Shown here in pieces: positions 43,283 to 51,741 of a DNA stretch of 64,000 bases. A program made the translations under genes and the position numbers. The DNA is from Nitrobacter hamburgensis X14 (GTDB lineage: Bacteria; Pseudomonadota; Alphaproteobacteria; Rhizobiales; Xanthobacteraceae): the NCBI RefSeq assembly GCF_000013885.1, contig NC_007964.1, positions 2,094,001 to 2,158,000 of the forward strand, written 5' to 3'. The notes under the pieces are model-generated. The model searched no databases, was not told the DNA's origin, and worked only from the letters and a program-made list of their open reading frames with translations. The first letter of the stretch is position 1. Every line of letters starts with the position of its first letter.

Positions 43283-44062
43283 ATGGATACATCGGTTGGG
43301 GAGTTCGCAATTCAGGTCAACGACCTCGTCGTGGGTTTCGGGCGCCGCGTCGTCATCAATCATCTCGCGCTCGATGTACGCTGTGGCGAGATCCTTGGCT
43401 TGGTCGGCGCGTCGGGCGGCGGTAAGTCGGTGCTGATGCGAACCATCATCGGCCTGATCCCGCGAAGGGGCGGTGAGATCGAGGTGATGGGCGCCAAGAT
43501 CGGCTCGACCCATGATCGCGGAACGCAGACGGTCGCCGGCAAATGGGGCATCTTGTTCCAGCAGGGAGCGCTGTTCTCCTCGCTCACCGCGCGGCAGAAT
43601 ATCCAGTTTCCGTTGCGCGAGAATCTTGTGCTGTCAGATGCGCTGCTGGACGAGATTGCTACAGCCAAGCTGGAAATGGTCGGCCTGACCCCGGAGGATG
43701 GCGACAAGTTTCCCTCCGAACTGTCGGGTGGCATGACCAAGCGCGTGGCGCTGGCACGGGCGCTGGCGCTCGACCCGGCGATCGTTTTTCTCGACGAGCC
43801 GACCTCCGGCCTCGATCCTATCGCGGCGGGCGATTTCGATGCCCTGATCAAGACATTGCAGAAAACCCTGGGCCTGACGGTGTTCATGGTGACCCACGAT
43901 CTTGCCAGTCTGAATACCATCTGCGACCGCGTCGCGGCGCTGGCGGACGGCAAAATTGTCGCCATCGGGCCGATGCGGGAGCTGCTCCAATCCGAACACC
44001 CGTGGGTGCGGGCCTACTTCCATGGCAAGCGCTCGTTGATGCTGCAACCGAAAGCGAGTTGA
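43283..44062 (+). CDS. mlaF: MlaF-type ABC ATPase
   Basis: The 259-aa ATPase has Walker A (GASGGGKSVL), Q-loop (LFQQGALFSSLT), signature (LSGGMTKRVALARA), Walker B (IVFLDEPTSGLDP) and H-loop His (VTHDLAS). It powers the MlaE permease. It starts 2 nt after mlaE and ends 3 nt before mlaD, so it sits in a tight operon. Length and motifs are normal. Confidence 0.95.
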   Translation: MDTSVGEFAIQVNDLVVGFGRRVVINHLALDVRCGEILGLVGASGGGKSVLMRTIIGLIPRRGGEIEVMGAKIGSTHDRGTQTVAGKWGILFQQGALFSSLTARQNIQFPLRENLVLSDALLDEIATAKLEMVGLTPEDGDKFPSELSGGMTKRVALARALALDPAIVFLDEPTSGLDPIAAGDFDALIKTLQKTLGLTVFMVTHDLASLNTICDRVAALADGKIVAIGPMRELLQSEHPWVRAYFHGKRSLMLQPKAS

Positions 44063-44065
44063 GCG

Positions 44066-45175
44066 ATGGAAACCCGTGCCCCCTTTGTCATCATCGGCGC
44101 GTTCGTGCTGGCGGCCATCGCCGCGGTTTTCGGCTTCGTCTATTGGCTCCATAATACCGGCGGCCTGGGGCCGCGAGCGACCTACCACGTGCAATTCGAG
44201 GGATCTGTGCCCGGCCTGCTGGTTGGTGCGGCCGTCCTCTTCAATGGCATTCGCGTTGGCGAGGTGACTGAGCTTAGCCTCGCGCCGGACAATCCGCACC
44301 GCGTCGACGCGGCGATTGCCGTAACATCGACGACGCCGGTGCGATCCGACACCAAAGTCGGCCTCGAATTTCAGGGCCTGACCGGCGTTCCGGTCGTTGC
44401 GCTGGAAGGCGGTCAGCTACTCGCAGCCTCCGGTCCGGTCTCGACATTAATCGCCGAAGCTGGTGCGGGCCAAAGTATGACTCAGGCTGCACGCGATGCG
44501 TTGCGGCATGTTGATGCGGTGCTGGCGGAAAATGCGGGGCCGATAAAAAGCACCATCGCAAATTTGCAGGTCTTTTCCGACGGACTGGCTCGGAACACCG
44601 ACAAACTCGATGGCATTGTGGCCGGCCTTGAGCGCATGACAGGAGGAGGCGTTTCATCGGGACAGAAAGTCACTTACGATCTCCGTGCGGCGCATGGCTT
44701 TTCCAGCCCGCCCGAGCGGACCCTCAAGAGCAAACTCGTCATTCCGGAGCCGACTGCGGTAATCAAGCTCGACACGCAGCGTTTTCTGTTTTCGCCGGCC
44801 AAGGAGTATCCGGGTTTCGCCGAGGCGATATGGGCTGATAGCATTCCAAAGTTGCTGCAGGCAAAACTGCTTGAGAGCTTCGAAAATTACGACATCGCCC
44901 ATGCGCCGCTACGCTCAATGGATGGAGTGCAGGGGGATTATCAACTCCTGATCGACATCCGGCGCTTTCAGATCGCGACCGATCCCGAACCGGCCGTCGA
45001 TATCGGATTGTCGGCGCGAATCCTGAACAAGGATGGCAAGGTGGTTGCGGCGCGATTATTCCAGGACACCCAGAAGCTGGACAAAATCGAGCCAGCGGCG
45101 GCCAGCGCGGCGTTCAACGATGCATTTGGGCGGATAGCCAAGGACATGATCGCCTGGACCGTTAAGGCAATATAA
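44066..45175 (+). CDS. mlaD: MlaD (MCE) protein fused to ABC-transport auxiliary domain
   Basis: The 369-aa protein has one N-terminal membrane helix (about 7-28), an MCE domain (about 38-118; VQFEGSVPGLLVGAAVLFNG, LEFQGLTGVPVVALEGG), a helical linker and a C-terminal ABC-type transport auxiliary domain (about 205-365; TYDLRAAHGFSSP, YQLLIDIRRFQI). In many relatives the auxiliary domain is a separate lipoprotein gene; here both are one chain. It would carry lipid in the periplasm for MlaEF. No mlaC or mlaA follows. Confidence 0.9.
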   Translation: METRAPFVIIGAFVLAAIAAVFGFVYWLHNTGGLGPRATYHVQFEGSVPGLLVGAAVLFNGIRVGEVTELSLAPDNPHRVDAAIAVTSTTPVRSDTKVGLEFQGLTGVPVVALEGGQLLAASGPVSTLIAEAGAGQSMTQAARDALRHVDAVLAENAGPIKSTIANLQVFSDGLARNTDKLDGIVAGLERMTGGGVSSGQKVTYDLRAAHGFSSPPERTLKSKLVIPEPTAVIKLDTQRFLFSPAKEYPGFAEAIWADSIPKLLQAKLLESFENYDIAHAPLRSMDGVQGDYQLLIDIRRFQIATDPEPAVDIGLSARILNKDGKVVAARLFQDTQKLDKIEPAAASAAFNDAFGRIAKDMIAWTVKAI

Positions 45176-45253
45176 AGCGCGCGTTCAATGGCCGGGATCA
45201 ATGGCGGCGCGCGGATTGTATGGTTTGACGCGTGGGTTCGGCGCCGCGTTTCT

Positions 45254-45267
45254 TTGACCTAGATCAG
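45254..45267. promoter_or_regulatory. FixK/FNR box (one mismatch)
   Basis: TTGACCTAGATCAG differs from consensus in the last base. Centre is 77.5 nt upstream of the zinc-ribbon gene at 45338. Confidence 0.7.
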
Positions 45268-45337
45268 CACCGTGGCGAACCAGCTCCGTAACCTGTGTAA
45301 CCTGAAAGGGACACCAGGAAAATAAGGGAGTGCAACG

Positions 45338-45559
45338 ATGGCATCGACCACAAAAGACGATAACGAGACTTGCAGGCGATGTGGTTCACGCTTGATTCAT
45401 CTTGAGTGGGAGGAGCGTCTTGATCCGCACCAGATTCAGCAGCTTTGGAGGTGCCTCGAATGCAGGAATGAGTTCGTCACTCTCAACGCGTCTGAAGAAG
45501 AAAGCGCACCTCGCGACGAAATCATCGAGCCGTTCTTCACAAATCTCGTGGTCGAATAG
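45338..45559 (+). CDS. Small zinc-ribbon protein
   Basis: The 73-aa protein has two CxxC-type pairs (TCRRCGSRLIHLEWEE and LWRCLECRNEF), a zinc-ribbon layout, and an acidic tail. ATG 45338 follows AAGGGAGTG. The FixK-type box and the cytochrome gene 44 nt downstream suggest a two-gene low-oxygen operon. Its partner, nucleic acid or protein, is unknown. Confidence 0.75.
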   Translation: MASTTKDDNETCRRCGSRLIHLEWEERLDPHQIQQLWRCLECRNEFVTLNASEEESAPRDEIIEPFFTNLVVE

Positions 45560-45603
45560 GCGGCTTGGCCGGGCGGCAAGTCATTTGGCAGGAGGAGTGC
45601 GAG

Positions 45604-46071
45604 ATGAAATCTCATATGCTGATTGTTGTCTCGTGCGCTGGAGCGATCTTGACATCGTTCGCCGCGGCGCAATCGCCGGGCGGATTGCCAAGCGCGAACT
45701 ACATTCCACATCTTGGCGATATCATGGGAGCGACACAGCTTCGCCACTTCAAGCTGTCGTTTGCGGGCAAGTTGCGGAACTGGGAACTTGCTTCCTATGA
45801 ACTCGATCAGATTAAAGACAGTTTGCAGGATGCGGTGACGCTCTATCCCGGGATTCCGGTTACGGACATGACAATTATGGCGGAACCGGTTCGGCTGCTT
45901 GGCGAAGCCATTCAGAAGAAAGATCCCAGGAAGTTCTCTGCCGCTTTCTCAGAATTGACAGCGGCATGCAACGGTTGTCATCAGGCGATCGGTCGCGGCT
46001 TCATCGTGATCCAGGTGCCGACGTCTTCTCCATTCAGCAACCAGATATTCGAGCCGGCCGCGAAACCGTAA
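45604..46071 (+). CDS. Periplasmic cytochrome c (c'-like)
   Basis: The 155-aa protein has a signal peptide (about 1-22, ending SFAAAQ) and a helical mature domain with a single haem site near the C-terminus (CNGCH), the layout of four-helix cytochromes of the c' group. Such proteins bind NO or CO or carry electrons in the periplasm. ATG 45604 follows AGGAGGAG. Downstream of the zinc-ribbon gene in the same direction, under the same FixK-type box. Confidence 0.85.
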   Translation: MKSHMLIVVSCAGAILTSFAAAQSPGGLPSANYIPHLGDIMGATQLRHFKLSFAGKLRNWELASYELDQIKDSLQDAVTLYPGIPVTDMTIMAEPVRLLGEAIQKKDPRKFSAAFSELTAACNGCHQAIGRGFIVIQVPTSSPFSNQIFEPAAKP

Positions 46072-46206
46072 GATCGCTGCGGCAGGCTTCCCTTCGCAAA
46101 ATTTTAGGTCAGATTCTCTCGGTCAGTACGACCTCACGTCGTGGCCCAATGAGACTGAGCTATCGATGCGCAACCCGCCGCGCTCGTTACGCAACGGCAG
46201 CGCCAA

Positions 46207-46533
46207 TCACTCCAGAGATTTCAGGAACATGATAAAATTGTTGATTTGATCGGGTTCGAATTGGAATTGTGGCATGCTGGGATGTCCAGTCATGAGTCCT
46301 TCAGCAAGGGCTTCTTCAAGCGTCTCGACGGGATAACGCTTGTGTAAGTTGCGAAATGGCGGCGCAATTCGAAGTGGGCTGGGACTCACCTTGTCGATTG
46401 CGTGACATCCTGCGCAATAAAGAAGCGCCAAGCGCCGACCTTGCTCGGTGTTGGCGGCTTCCATGCGTTGCGCTGATCCTAAGGCGAGGATCATGGACAG
46501 CGCTAGAAGCAACGATGAGTTAGCAACGCGCAT
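46207..46533 (-). CDS. Monohaem cytochrome c (class I)
   Basis: The 108-aa protein has a signal peptide (MRVANSSLLLALSMILALGS), a haem motif near the N-terminus of the mature part (YCAGCHAID) and a later Met ligand (GHPSMPQFQF), the class I cytochrome c layout. ATG 46533 follows AGGAAGAGC. It is divergent from Usp 2; the box at 46599-46612 is centred 72.5 nt upstream. Likely a periplasmic electron carrier for a low-oxygen oxidase or reductase encoded elsewhere. Confidence 0.88.
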   Translation of the reverse strand: MRVANSSLLLALSMILALGSAQRMEAANTEQGRRLALLYCAGCHAIDKVSPSPLRIAPPFRNLHKRYPVETLEEALAEGLMTGHPSMPQFQFEPDQINNFIMFLKSLE

Positions 46534-46598
46534 TGCTCTTCCTGCAGAAAAAGTTGCATCGGCGAACAATATTTTTAACAGATCGCGGCCCGGCCTTG

Positions 46599-46612
46599 TT
46601 GACTTAGGTCAA
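46599..46612. promoter_or_regulatory. FixK/FNR box
   Basis: TTGACTTAGGTCAA, exact. Centre is 72.5 nt upstream of the cytochrome c gene at 46533. Confidence 0.85.
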
Positions 46613-46644
46613 GGCATCGACGCCAGGACGTTTGCGGCCTTGCC

Positions 46645-46658
46645 TTGAGGTACATCAA
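46645..46658. promoter_or_regulatory. FixK/FNR box
   Basis: TTGAGGTACATCAA, exact. Centre is 62.5 nt upstream of Usp 2 at 46714. With the box at 46599 it gives each divergent gene its own site. Confidence 0.85.
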
Positions 46659-46713
46659 TTCGACCTGATGTCATTGTCGTATGAATCTAGATCACACCGA
46701 CTAGGAGAATTAT

Positions 46714-47547
46714 ATGATTAAAGACATCATTCTCCATCTAGAGCGCGATCCGTCCCGGGACATTGTTCGGGATTTTGCTGCTTCGACGGCCGAGATGTTT
46801 TCCGCTCATCTGACGGGAGTTTCCTTTGCCTTTGCGGCAGGCATTCCCAACTATATTGCTCCGAGTTTCCCTGCCGGTGTTCTCGCCGACCTGTTTGCCG
46901 AGAGTGAAACAGCGGCGCGCGGTGCAATTGACCGCTTTGAGGGGGCCATGAAGCGCGACAGTCTTGCGGCTGAACCGCGGCTGGTCTTGCAGACCGACTT
47001 CGGACCACCTAGGGCGTTTTCGGAGATGGCACGGTGTTTCGATCTCAGCATCATCATGCAATCGGACGATTATAATGGCATCAATAACAGCACTCTGATC
47101 GAAGCGACGCTGTTTGATTCCGGGCGGCCGCTCATTGTCGTCCCTTACATCCAGCAGGATGGGTTGAAGCTCGACCGTGTCGTGTGCTGTTGGGATGGAA
47201 GTCGCGCTGCAGTGCGTGCCATCAATGATGCGCTACCTTTGTTGAGGAAAGCCAAGGCCGTCGAGTTGTTTATCGTCGAGAACGAGAAGACCTCTAGTGA
47301 GAGCGTCATCAGCGGTATTGAAATCGGTAGGCATCTCGCCCGGCATGATATCAAGATAGAAGTGAGAAGGACGCCTGCCGCTGACATCGATGTAGCGAAT
47401 ACCATTCTATCGCACGTTGCTGACTGCTCGGCGAGCTTGCTTGTGATGGGCGGCTATGGACATTCTCGTCTGCGCGAATTCGTACTTGGCGGAGCAACGC
47501 TCGGAATGCTGTCGGCGATGACGGTTCCTGTTTTCATGTCGCACTAG
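46714..47547 (+). CDS. Two-domain universal stress protein (Usp 2)
   Basis: The 277-aa protein has tandem Usp domains; the second ends GGYGHSRLREFVLGGATLGM, near the ATP-binding loop consensus, while the first has lost it. ATG 46714 follows AGGAGAAT. A FixK-type box is centred 62.5 nt upstream. It differs clearly from Usp 1 and Usp 3, so these are old paralogues. The broken cation ATPase gene follows 154 nt downstream. Confidence 0.92.
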   Translation: MIKDIILHLERDPSRDIVRDFAASTAEMFSAHLTGVSFAFAAGIPNYIAPSFPAGVLADLFAESETAARGAIDRFEGAMKRDSLAAEPRLVLQTDFGPPRAFSEMARCFDLSIIMQSDDYNGINNSTLIEATLFDSGRPLIVVPYIQQDGLKLDRVVCCWDGSRAAVRAINDALPLLRKAKAVELFIVENEKTSSESVISGIEIGRHLARHDIKIEVRRTPAADIDVANTILSHVADCSASLLVMGGYGHSRLREFVLGGATLGMLSAMTVPVFMSH

Positions 47548-47701
47548 GCAGAGCAGGTAGTTTTACACGCGTTCAATTGCGGAACTGTGTCCGGGTGCGC
47601 CGGATGTGAGGCTGGCGGTGATGTCCTGACGGGCGAAGCAGACCTGCAATCACGTTACGTTTGGGAATCGCTGGTCCGATCCGGCCCGTGGAGACAGCAC
47701 G

Positions 47702-49810
47702 ATGACGATTGCGCATGGGAGGTATTCTGAGGTCTCTAGCGATCATTATAACAGGCTTCTCGCACTCAACGAAACGTTCTGGAACGAAAGCAACGACGCC
47801 CTTCTGCGTGGTCTCGCGACCCAGAAGCAGGGACTGACCGACGCGGAAGCGGAACGGCGACTGGTTCGCTATGGTCCTAATCTCTCCGTGCTGAACATCC
47901 GGCGAAGTCTCGTCATCAAGTTTGGCAGGCGTATCGCGGAGCCACTGATTGCCATTCTTCTCATCGCCGCATTGATATCCGGCGTGGTGGGTGACTGGCA
48001 GAGTCTTATCGTTATTGTCTTGATTGTCCTGTTCTCCATCGCACTCGACGTTTTTCAGGAGCAAAAGGCGGAGAACACTGTTGAGGCGCTGAGACGCTCC
48101 GTTGCTATTACGGCGTCAGTCCTGCGTGACGGGCGGCCTGTTGAGCTTGCGGTACCGGAAATCGTCCCCGGAGATGTGGTCGAGCTTCGCGCAGGTGATT
48201 TGGTGCCGGCCGACGGCATTGTGCTGCGGAGCCGGGGGGCGCTGGCCAATGAAGCGATCCTTACCGGCGAGCCGTACCCGGCGGAGAAGCGCTGCGGTCC
48301 GTGCGATGCCAAGTCGCCGGTGGACGCCTTCAACGCGCTGTTCAGCGGCACGAGCCTTGTTGGCGGAGAAGCCGTAATGCTGGTCGTTGCCACAGGTGGT
48401 GCGACCCGCTTCGGCGCCATTGCAGCTTCGCTTCAGGACAAGGTCGCACCGACAGCGTTCGAACGCGGTGTGCATGCACTTGGCATGCTCATTCTGCGCT
48501 TGACCGGCTTTCTCGTGCTATTCGTATTACTGACTCAGCTGATTAAACACGCGCTTTCGCTAGAGAGTGTTCTGTTTGCGGTGGCGCTGGCGGTGGGCCT
48601 CACTCCCGAACTTCTGCCGATGGTTATGACGGTTTGCTCGCCTGAACAGCCGTTTCGCGAGCGGCATGCGTAGTAGTCTCGACGATGCAATCCTGTTTGA
48701 AATTCCGCCGCTTGCCGACGGGGTGACCTGTCTCGACGACCTGCCGTTCGATTTTGAACGGCGGCGATCGTCGGTTCTTGTGAAGCCGGGGTTTGTGTAA
48801 AAATTGTATCCGGAGACGCGGCGCCTGTCGTTTTACATCTCGTCAACACGCCCGCGCTTCTAGCACGCGGATTACTCTCGGGGGACGAGATGCCCTCAAT
48901 GACCGATGCGGCGCTTACTGCGCGCGTGACTGAAACGGATATCTTCGTTCGCATTTCACCGGATCAAAAGATGCGGATCGTACGTGCGTTGCGCCGGAGC
49001 GGGTATACCGTCGGGTTTTTGGGCGACGGAATCAATGATGCGCCAGCTATCCATGTCGCTGATGTCGGCGTCTCCGTTGATGGCGGCACGGACGTGGCGC
49101 GTGCGGCAGCCGACATTATTCTTCTTGCTCCGGAGCTCGGCGTGCTGGCCGCCGGTGTTGCGGAAGGTCGGCGGACCTATGCCAACATTATGAAGTATGT
49201 GCGGATGGGTACCAGTTCGAATTTCGGTAACATGCTGTCGATGGCGCTGGCCTCGCTGGTGCTGCCGTTCCTGCCTCTGACGGCGCTGCAAATCCTTCTC
49301 AACAACCTCATCTACGATATTTCTGAGATCGGGATTCCATTCGATCCGGCTGACGAAAACGAGCTTGTCAGGCCGCAAGCCTGGGACATGAAATCCGTAT
49401 TGCGCTTTACCTTGGTCATGGGTCCCTTGTCTTCGCTGTTCGATGCAGCGACATTTTCGCTACTCCGTCTTGGCTTTGGCGCGGATGAGGCTGTGTTTCG
49501 GACCGCCTGGTTCGTCGAATCCATCGCGACGCAGATTCTCATCATTTTTGTAATTCGCACCGCCAAGCCTTTATGGGCAAGCCGCCCCCATCCTGCGCTT
49601 GTGGTGACTTCGCTTGGGGCGCTCGGAGGTGCGCTCATTCTGGCGTTAACGCCGCTTGGCGGCTTTGTCGGGTTTGTAGCACTGCCTTCGGTCCTATTAG
49701 CTGCGATCGCCGGCGTGAGCGGGGTTTATCTCGTGACGGCTGAGCTTCTGAAGCGGGTCGTTATGCCGCCGTATCGAGACGTTTCATTCCACAAAATGCC
49801 TGCTTCTTAG
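47702..49810 (+). pseudogene. Cation-transporting P-type ATPase (MgtA-like), internally deleted
   Basis: The N-terminal part (47702-48650) has the usual first four helices and actuator domain (EAILTGEPYPAEKR; GLTPELLPMVMTV). It then jumps, with a frame change near 48645, to LNSRFASGMRSSLDDAILFE of the nucleotide domain, losing the phosphorylation motif (DKTGT) and flanking residues. A second gap near 48800 removes more of that domain after FDFERRR, where a stop also occurs. Sense resumes as VKIVSGDAAPVV and continues through GDGINDAPA to a complete set of C-terminal helices (to 49810). Without the aspartate the pump cannot work. The long open C-terminal frame from 48890 is probably not a functional protein. 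Confidence 0.88.
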
Positions 49811-49905
49811 GAGCGGCCTCCCTCGGAGGCGTCCTATCCAGAGCTGGCTAGATGCTGTATGTGCATCCACCAAAGATTGATTGGAACAGGACGGGTCCTC
49901 TAGCC

Positions 49906-50943
49906 TCAGGCAGTGATGATTACTTTCAGTGCGCCCGTATCAGCTGCGCGGCTGAATGTATCATACGCCTTAAGAATTTGATCGAGCGGGAATCGATGCG
50001 TAATCAATTGGGCAGGATTGATTTTATTTGATTGCACCGTCTTGAGAAGCATGGGTGTTGTGACCGTGTCAACCAGCCGGGTCGTAATTGAGATATTGTG
50101 CGACCATAGTCTCTCCAGGTGCAGATCGACCTTGCTGCCGTGTACGCCAATGTTGGCGATGATGCCGCCGGGAGCGACTATATCCTGGCAAAGCACGAAG
50201 GTTGCGGGAACGCCGACCGCCTCGATCGCCGTATCGACACCTTTGCCACCGGTCAGTGCTTTCACCTTGTCAGCAGCCTTCCCGCTCGCGCTATTGATCG
50301 TATGTGTAGCGCCAAATATCTTGGCGATCTTGAGACGTTTGTCATCGAGATCGATCATGATCAGTTCGGCGGGGGAGTAAAATTGCGCTGTCAGCAACGC
50401 CGCAAGACCGATCGGCCCGGAGCCGACGATCGCGACGGTTGACCCCGGTGCCACCTTGCCATTCAGAACGCCGCATTCGAAACCGGTCGGTAAAATATCG
50501 CTCAACATGACGAGCGCCTCTTCGTCGGCGTCAGCCGGAATACGGTAAAGGCTAGTATCTGCATGTGGGGTCCGGACATATTCAGCTTGTGTCCCATCGA
50601 TCTCGTTGCCAAGGATCCAGCCGCCGGTCGTACAGTGGGAATAGAGACCCCGACGGCAGTATTCGCATTTACCGCAAGAGGAAATGCAGGAAATGAGGAC
50701 ACGGTCGCCTAGTTTGAAGGTCGTGACACCGGCGCCAACTGAATCAATGATGCCGACACCTTCGTGCCCGAGAATCCGACCGGGTGTACAAGTCGGCACG
50801 TCACCTTTCAGAATATGCAGGTCCGTGCCGCAGATGGTCGTTTTCACCATCTTGACGATAGCATCTCCTGCGGACCGTATTTCCGGCTTGGGACGATCAT
50901 CGAGCTCTTTGTGGCCGGGTCCATGGTAGACAAGCGCTTTCAT
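49906..50943 (-). CDS. Zinc-dependent alcohol/polyol dehydrogenase
   Basis: The 345-aa medium-chain dehydrogenase (COG1063-like) has catalytic TICGTDLH, GHEGVG, a structural zinc lobe (CGKCEYCRRGLYSHC) and a nucleotide fold (VGSGPIGLAALL). Members oxidise or reduce alcohols, butanediol or threonine-like substrates with NAD(P); the natural one is not known. ATG 50943 is chosen; the frame open to 51018 runs through the FixK-type box. The box centre is 68.5 nt upstream. Confidence 0.92.
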   Translation of the reverse strand: MKALVYHGPGHKELDDRPKPEIRSAGDAIVKMVKTTICGTDLHILKGDVPTCTPGRILGHEGVGIIDSVGAGVTTFKLGDRVLISCISSCGKCEYCRRGLYSHCTTGGWILGNEIDGTQAEYVRTPHADTSLYRIPADADEEALVMLSDILPTGFECGVLNGKVAPGSTVAIVGSGPIGLAALLTAQFYSPAELIMIDLDDKRLKIAKIFGATHTINSASGKAADKVKALTGGKGVDTAIEAVGVPATFVLCQDIVAPGGIIANIGVHGSKVDLHLERLWSHNISITTRLVDTVTTPMLLKTVQSNKINPAQLITHRFPLDQILKAYDTFSRAADTGALKVIITA

Positions 50944-51004
50944 GGGATGTTCCGATCCAAAGGGTTGCTTGGTGTCAATGAAAGCAGCTCCGCCGCGCCG
51001 CACC

Positions 51005-51018
51005 TTGATTTCGATCAA
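51005..51018. promoter_or_regulatory. FixK/FNR box
   Basis: TTGATTTCGATCAA, exact. Centre is 68.5 nt upstream of the alcohol dehydrogenase at 50943. Confidence 0.88.
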
Positions 51019-51279
51019 GGCCGACCTTTCGGCTTGGCAAGATGTCAGTTGTGCCGCAATGGGGCATCACCTGATATCGTGGTGCGACGGCGAACGCGGC
51101 TTTCTTATCCGGCTGCATTCGATGCTTAGAATCGACCGATGCAAGTTCACGGCGCTGTTGTCTGACGCGACCTCTGATATCAGAATACGGCGGTCAGCCG
51201 GATTTAGTGGACGGCCGCGCTCATCGTCTGTTCAAAGGTGAACTGTAGCCTTTAGTGGCGTCGTTTCGCGATGCTGGTA

Positions 51280-51293
51280 TTGACCGGAATCAA
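51280..51293. promoter_or_regulatory. Orphan FixK/FNR box
   Basis: TTGACCGGAATCAA, exact. No start codon with a ribosome site lies 60-80 nt on either side. Confidence 0.65.
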
Positions 51294-51499
51294 TCGGGCC
51301 GCGGCCCCTCGTCGATTGCCAGGTAGGGAGCCACCAGCCGGCTTGATTCTGGGAGTCGAACCGATCTTGAACGCCACGGCTATTGATTGGCGGCGCTCGA
51401 GCTTGGATCGCTCGCATCTGCAAGCCCGCGCAATGCGGCTACCTCGCAGGATTCCGTTGTGAATTCCGGGGCAGCCGCTGGCCGATGGTGGCCCGGCCC

Positions 51500-51513
51500 T
51501 TGATACCGATCAA
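51500..51513. promoter_or_regulatory. FixK/FNR box, distant from the next gene
   Basis: TTGATACCGATCAA, exact. The next gene (51742) begins 235 nt away; a leader of about 190 nt would be needed. Confidence 0.7.
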
Positions 51514-51741
51514 ACTATTTGGGCGATTTTTATGATGCAGATACTTTAGCTGGTTTCAAATCGAAACCGGTGCTGCCTCGGTCATGTTGGCAGGCGGCGT
51601 TGTTCCGGCATCTCCGCTTGCGTATCGGCAACGTCAGTGATCTTGACGGATACAACGCCGGCCCGCCGGTGTGCTTATCTTGTTTGACTGGCGGTGGTCG
51701 GGTCATTGTTGATAGTCGCGCGAGTTACGAGGAGCCGTCTC

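Larger units (their letters stand above)
51019..51741. other. Gene-less stretch holding two orphan FixK-type boxes
   Basis: No gene with coding character is seen over about 720 bp. It holds exact boxes at 51280-51293 and 51500-51513 and the ribosome site of the following gene. It may be remains of deleted FixK-dependent genes, or hold short unannotated transcripts. Confidence 0.5.

Noticed and set aside
48890..49810. 306-codon frame as an independent membrane protein
   Set aside because: It is the C-terminal half of a P-type ATPase joined by residual in-frame sequence to the broken N-terminal half; kept inside the pseudogene.
51330..51380. GGTTCGACTCCC on the minus strand, like a tRNA T-arm
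   Set aside because: The T stem does not pair beyond two base pairs, and no acceptor or anticodon stem can be formed around it.
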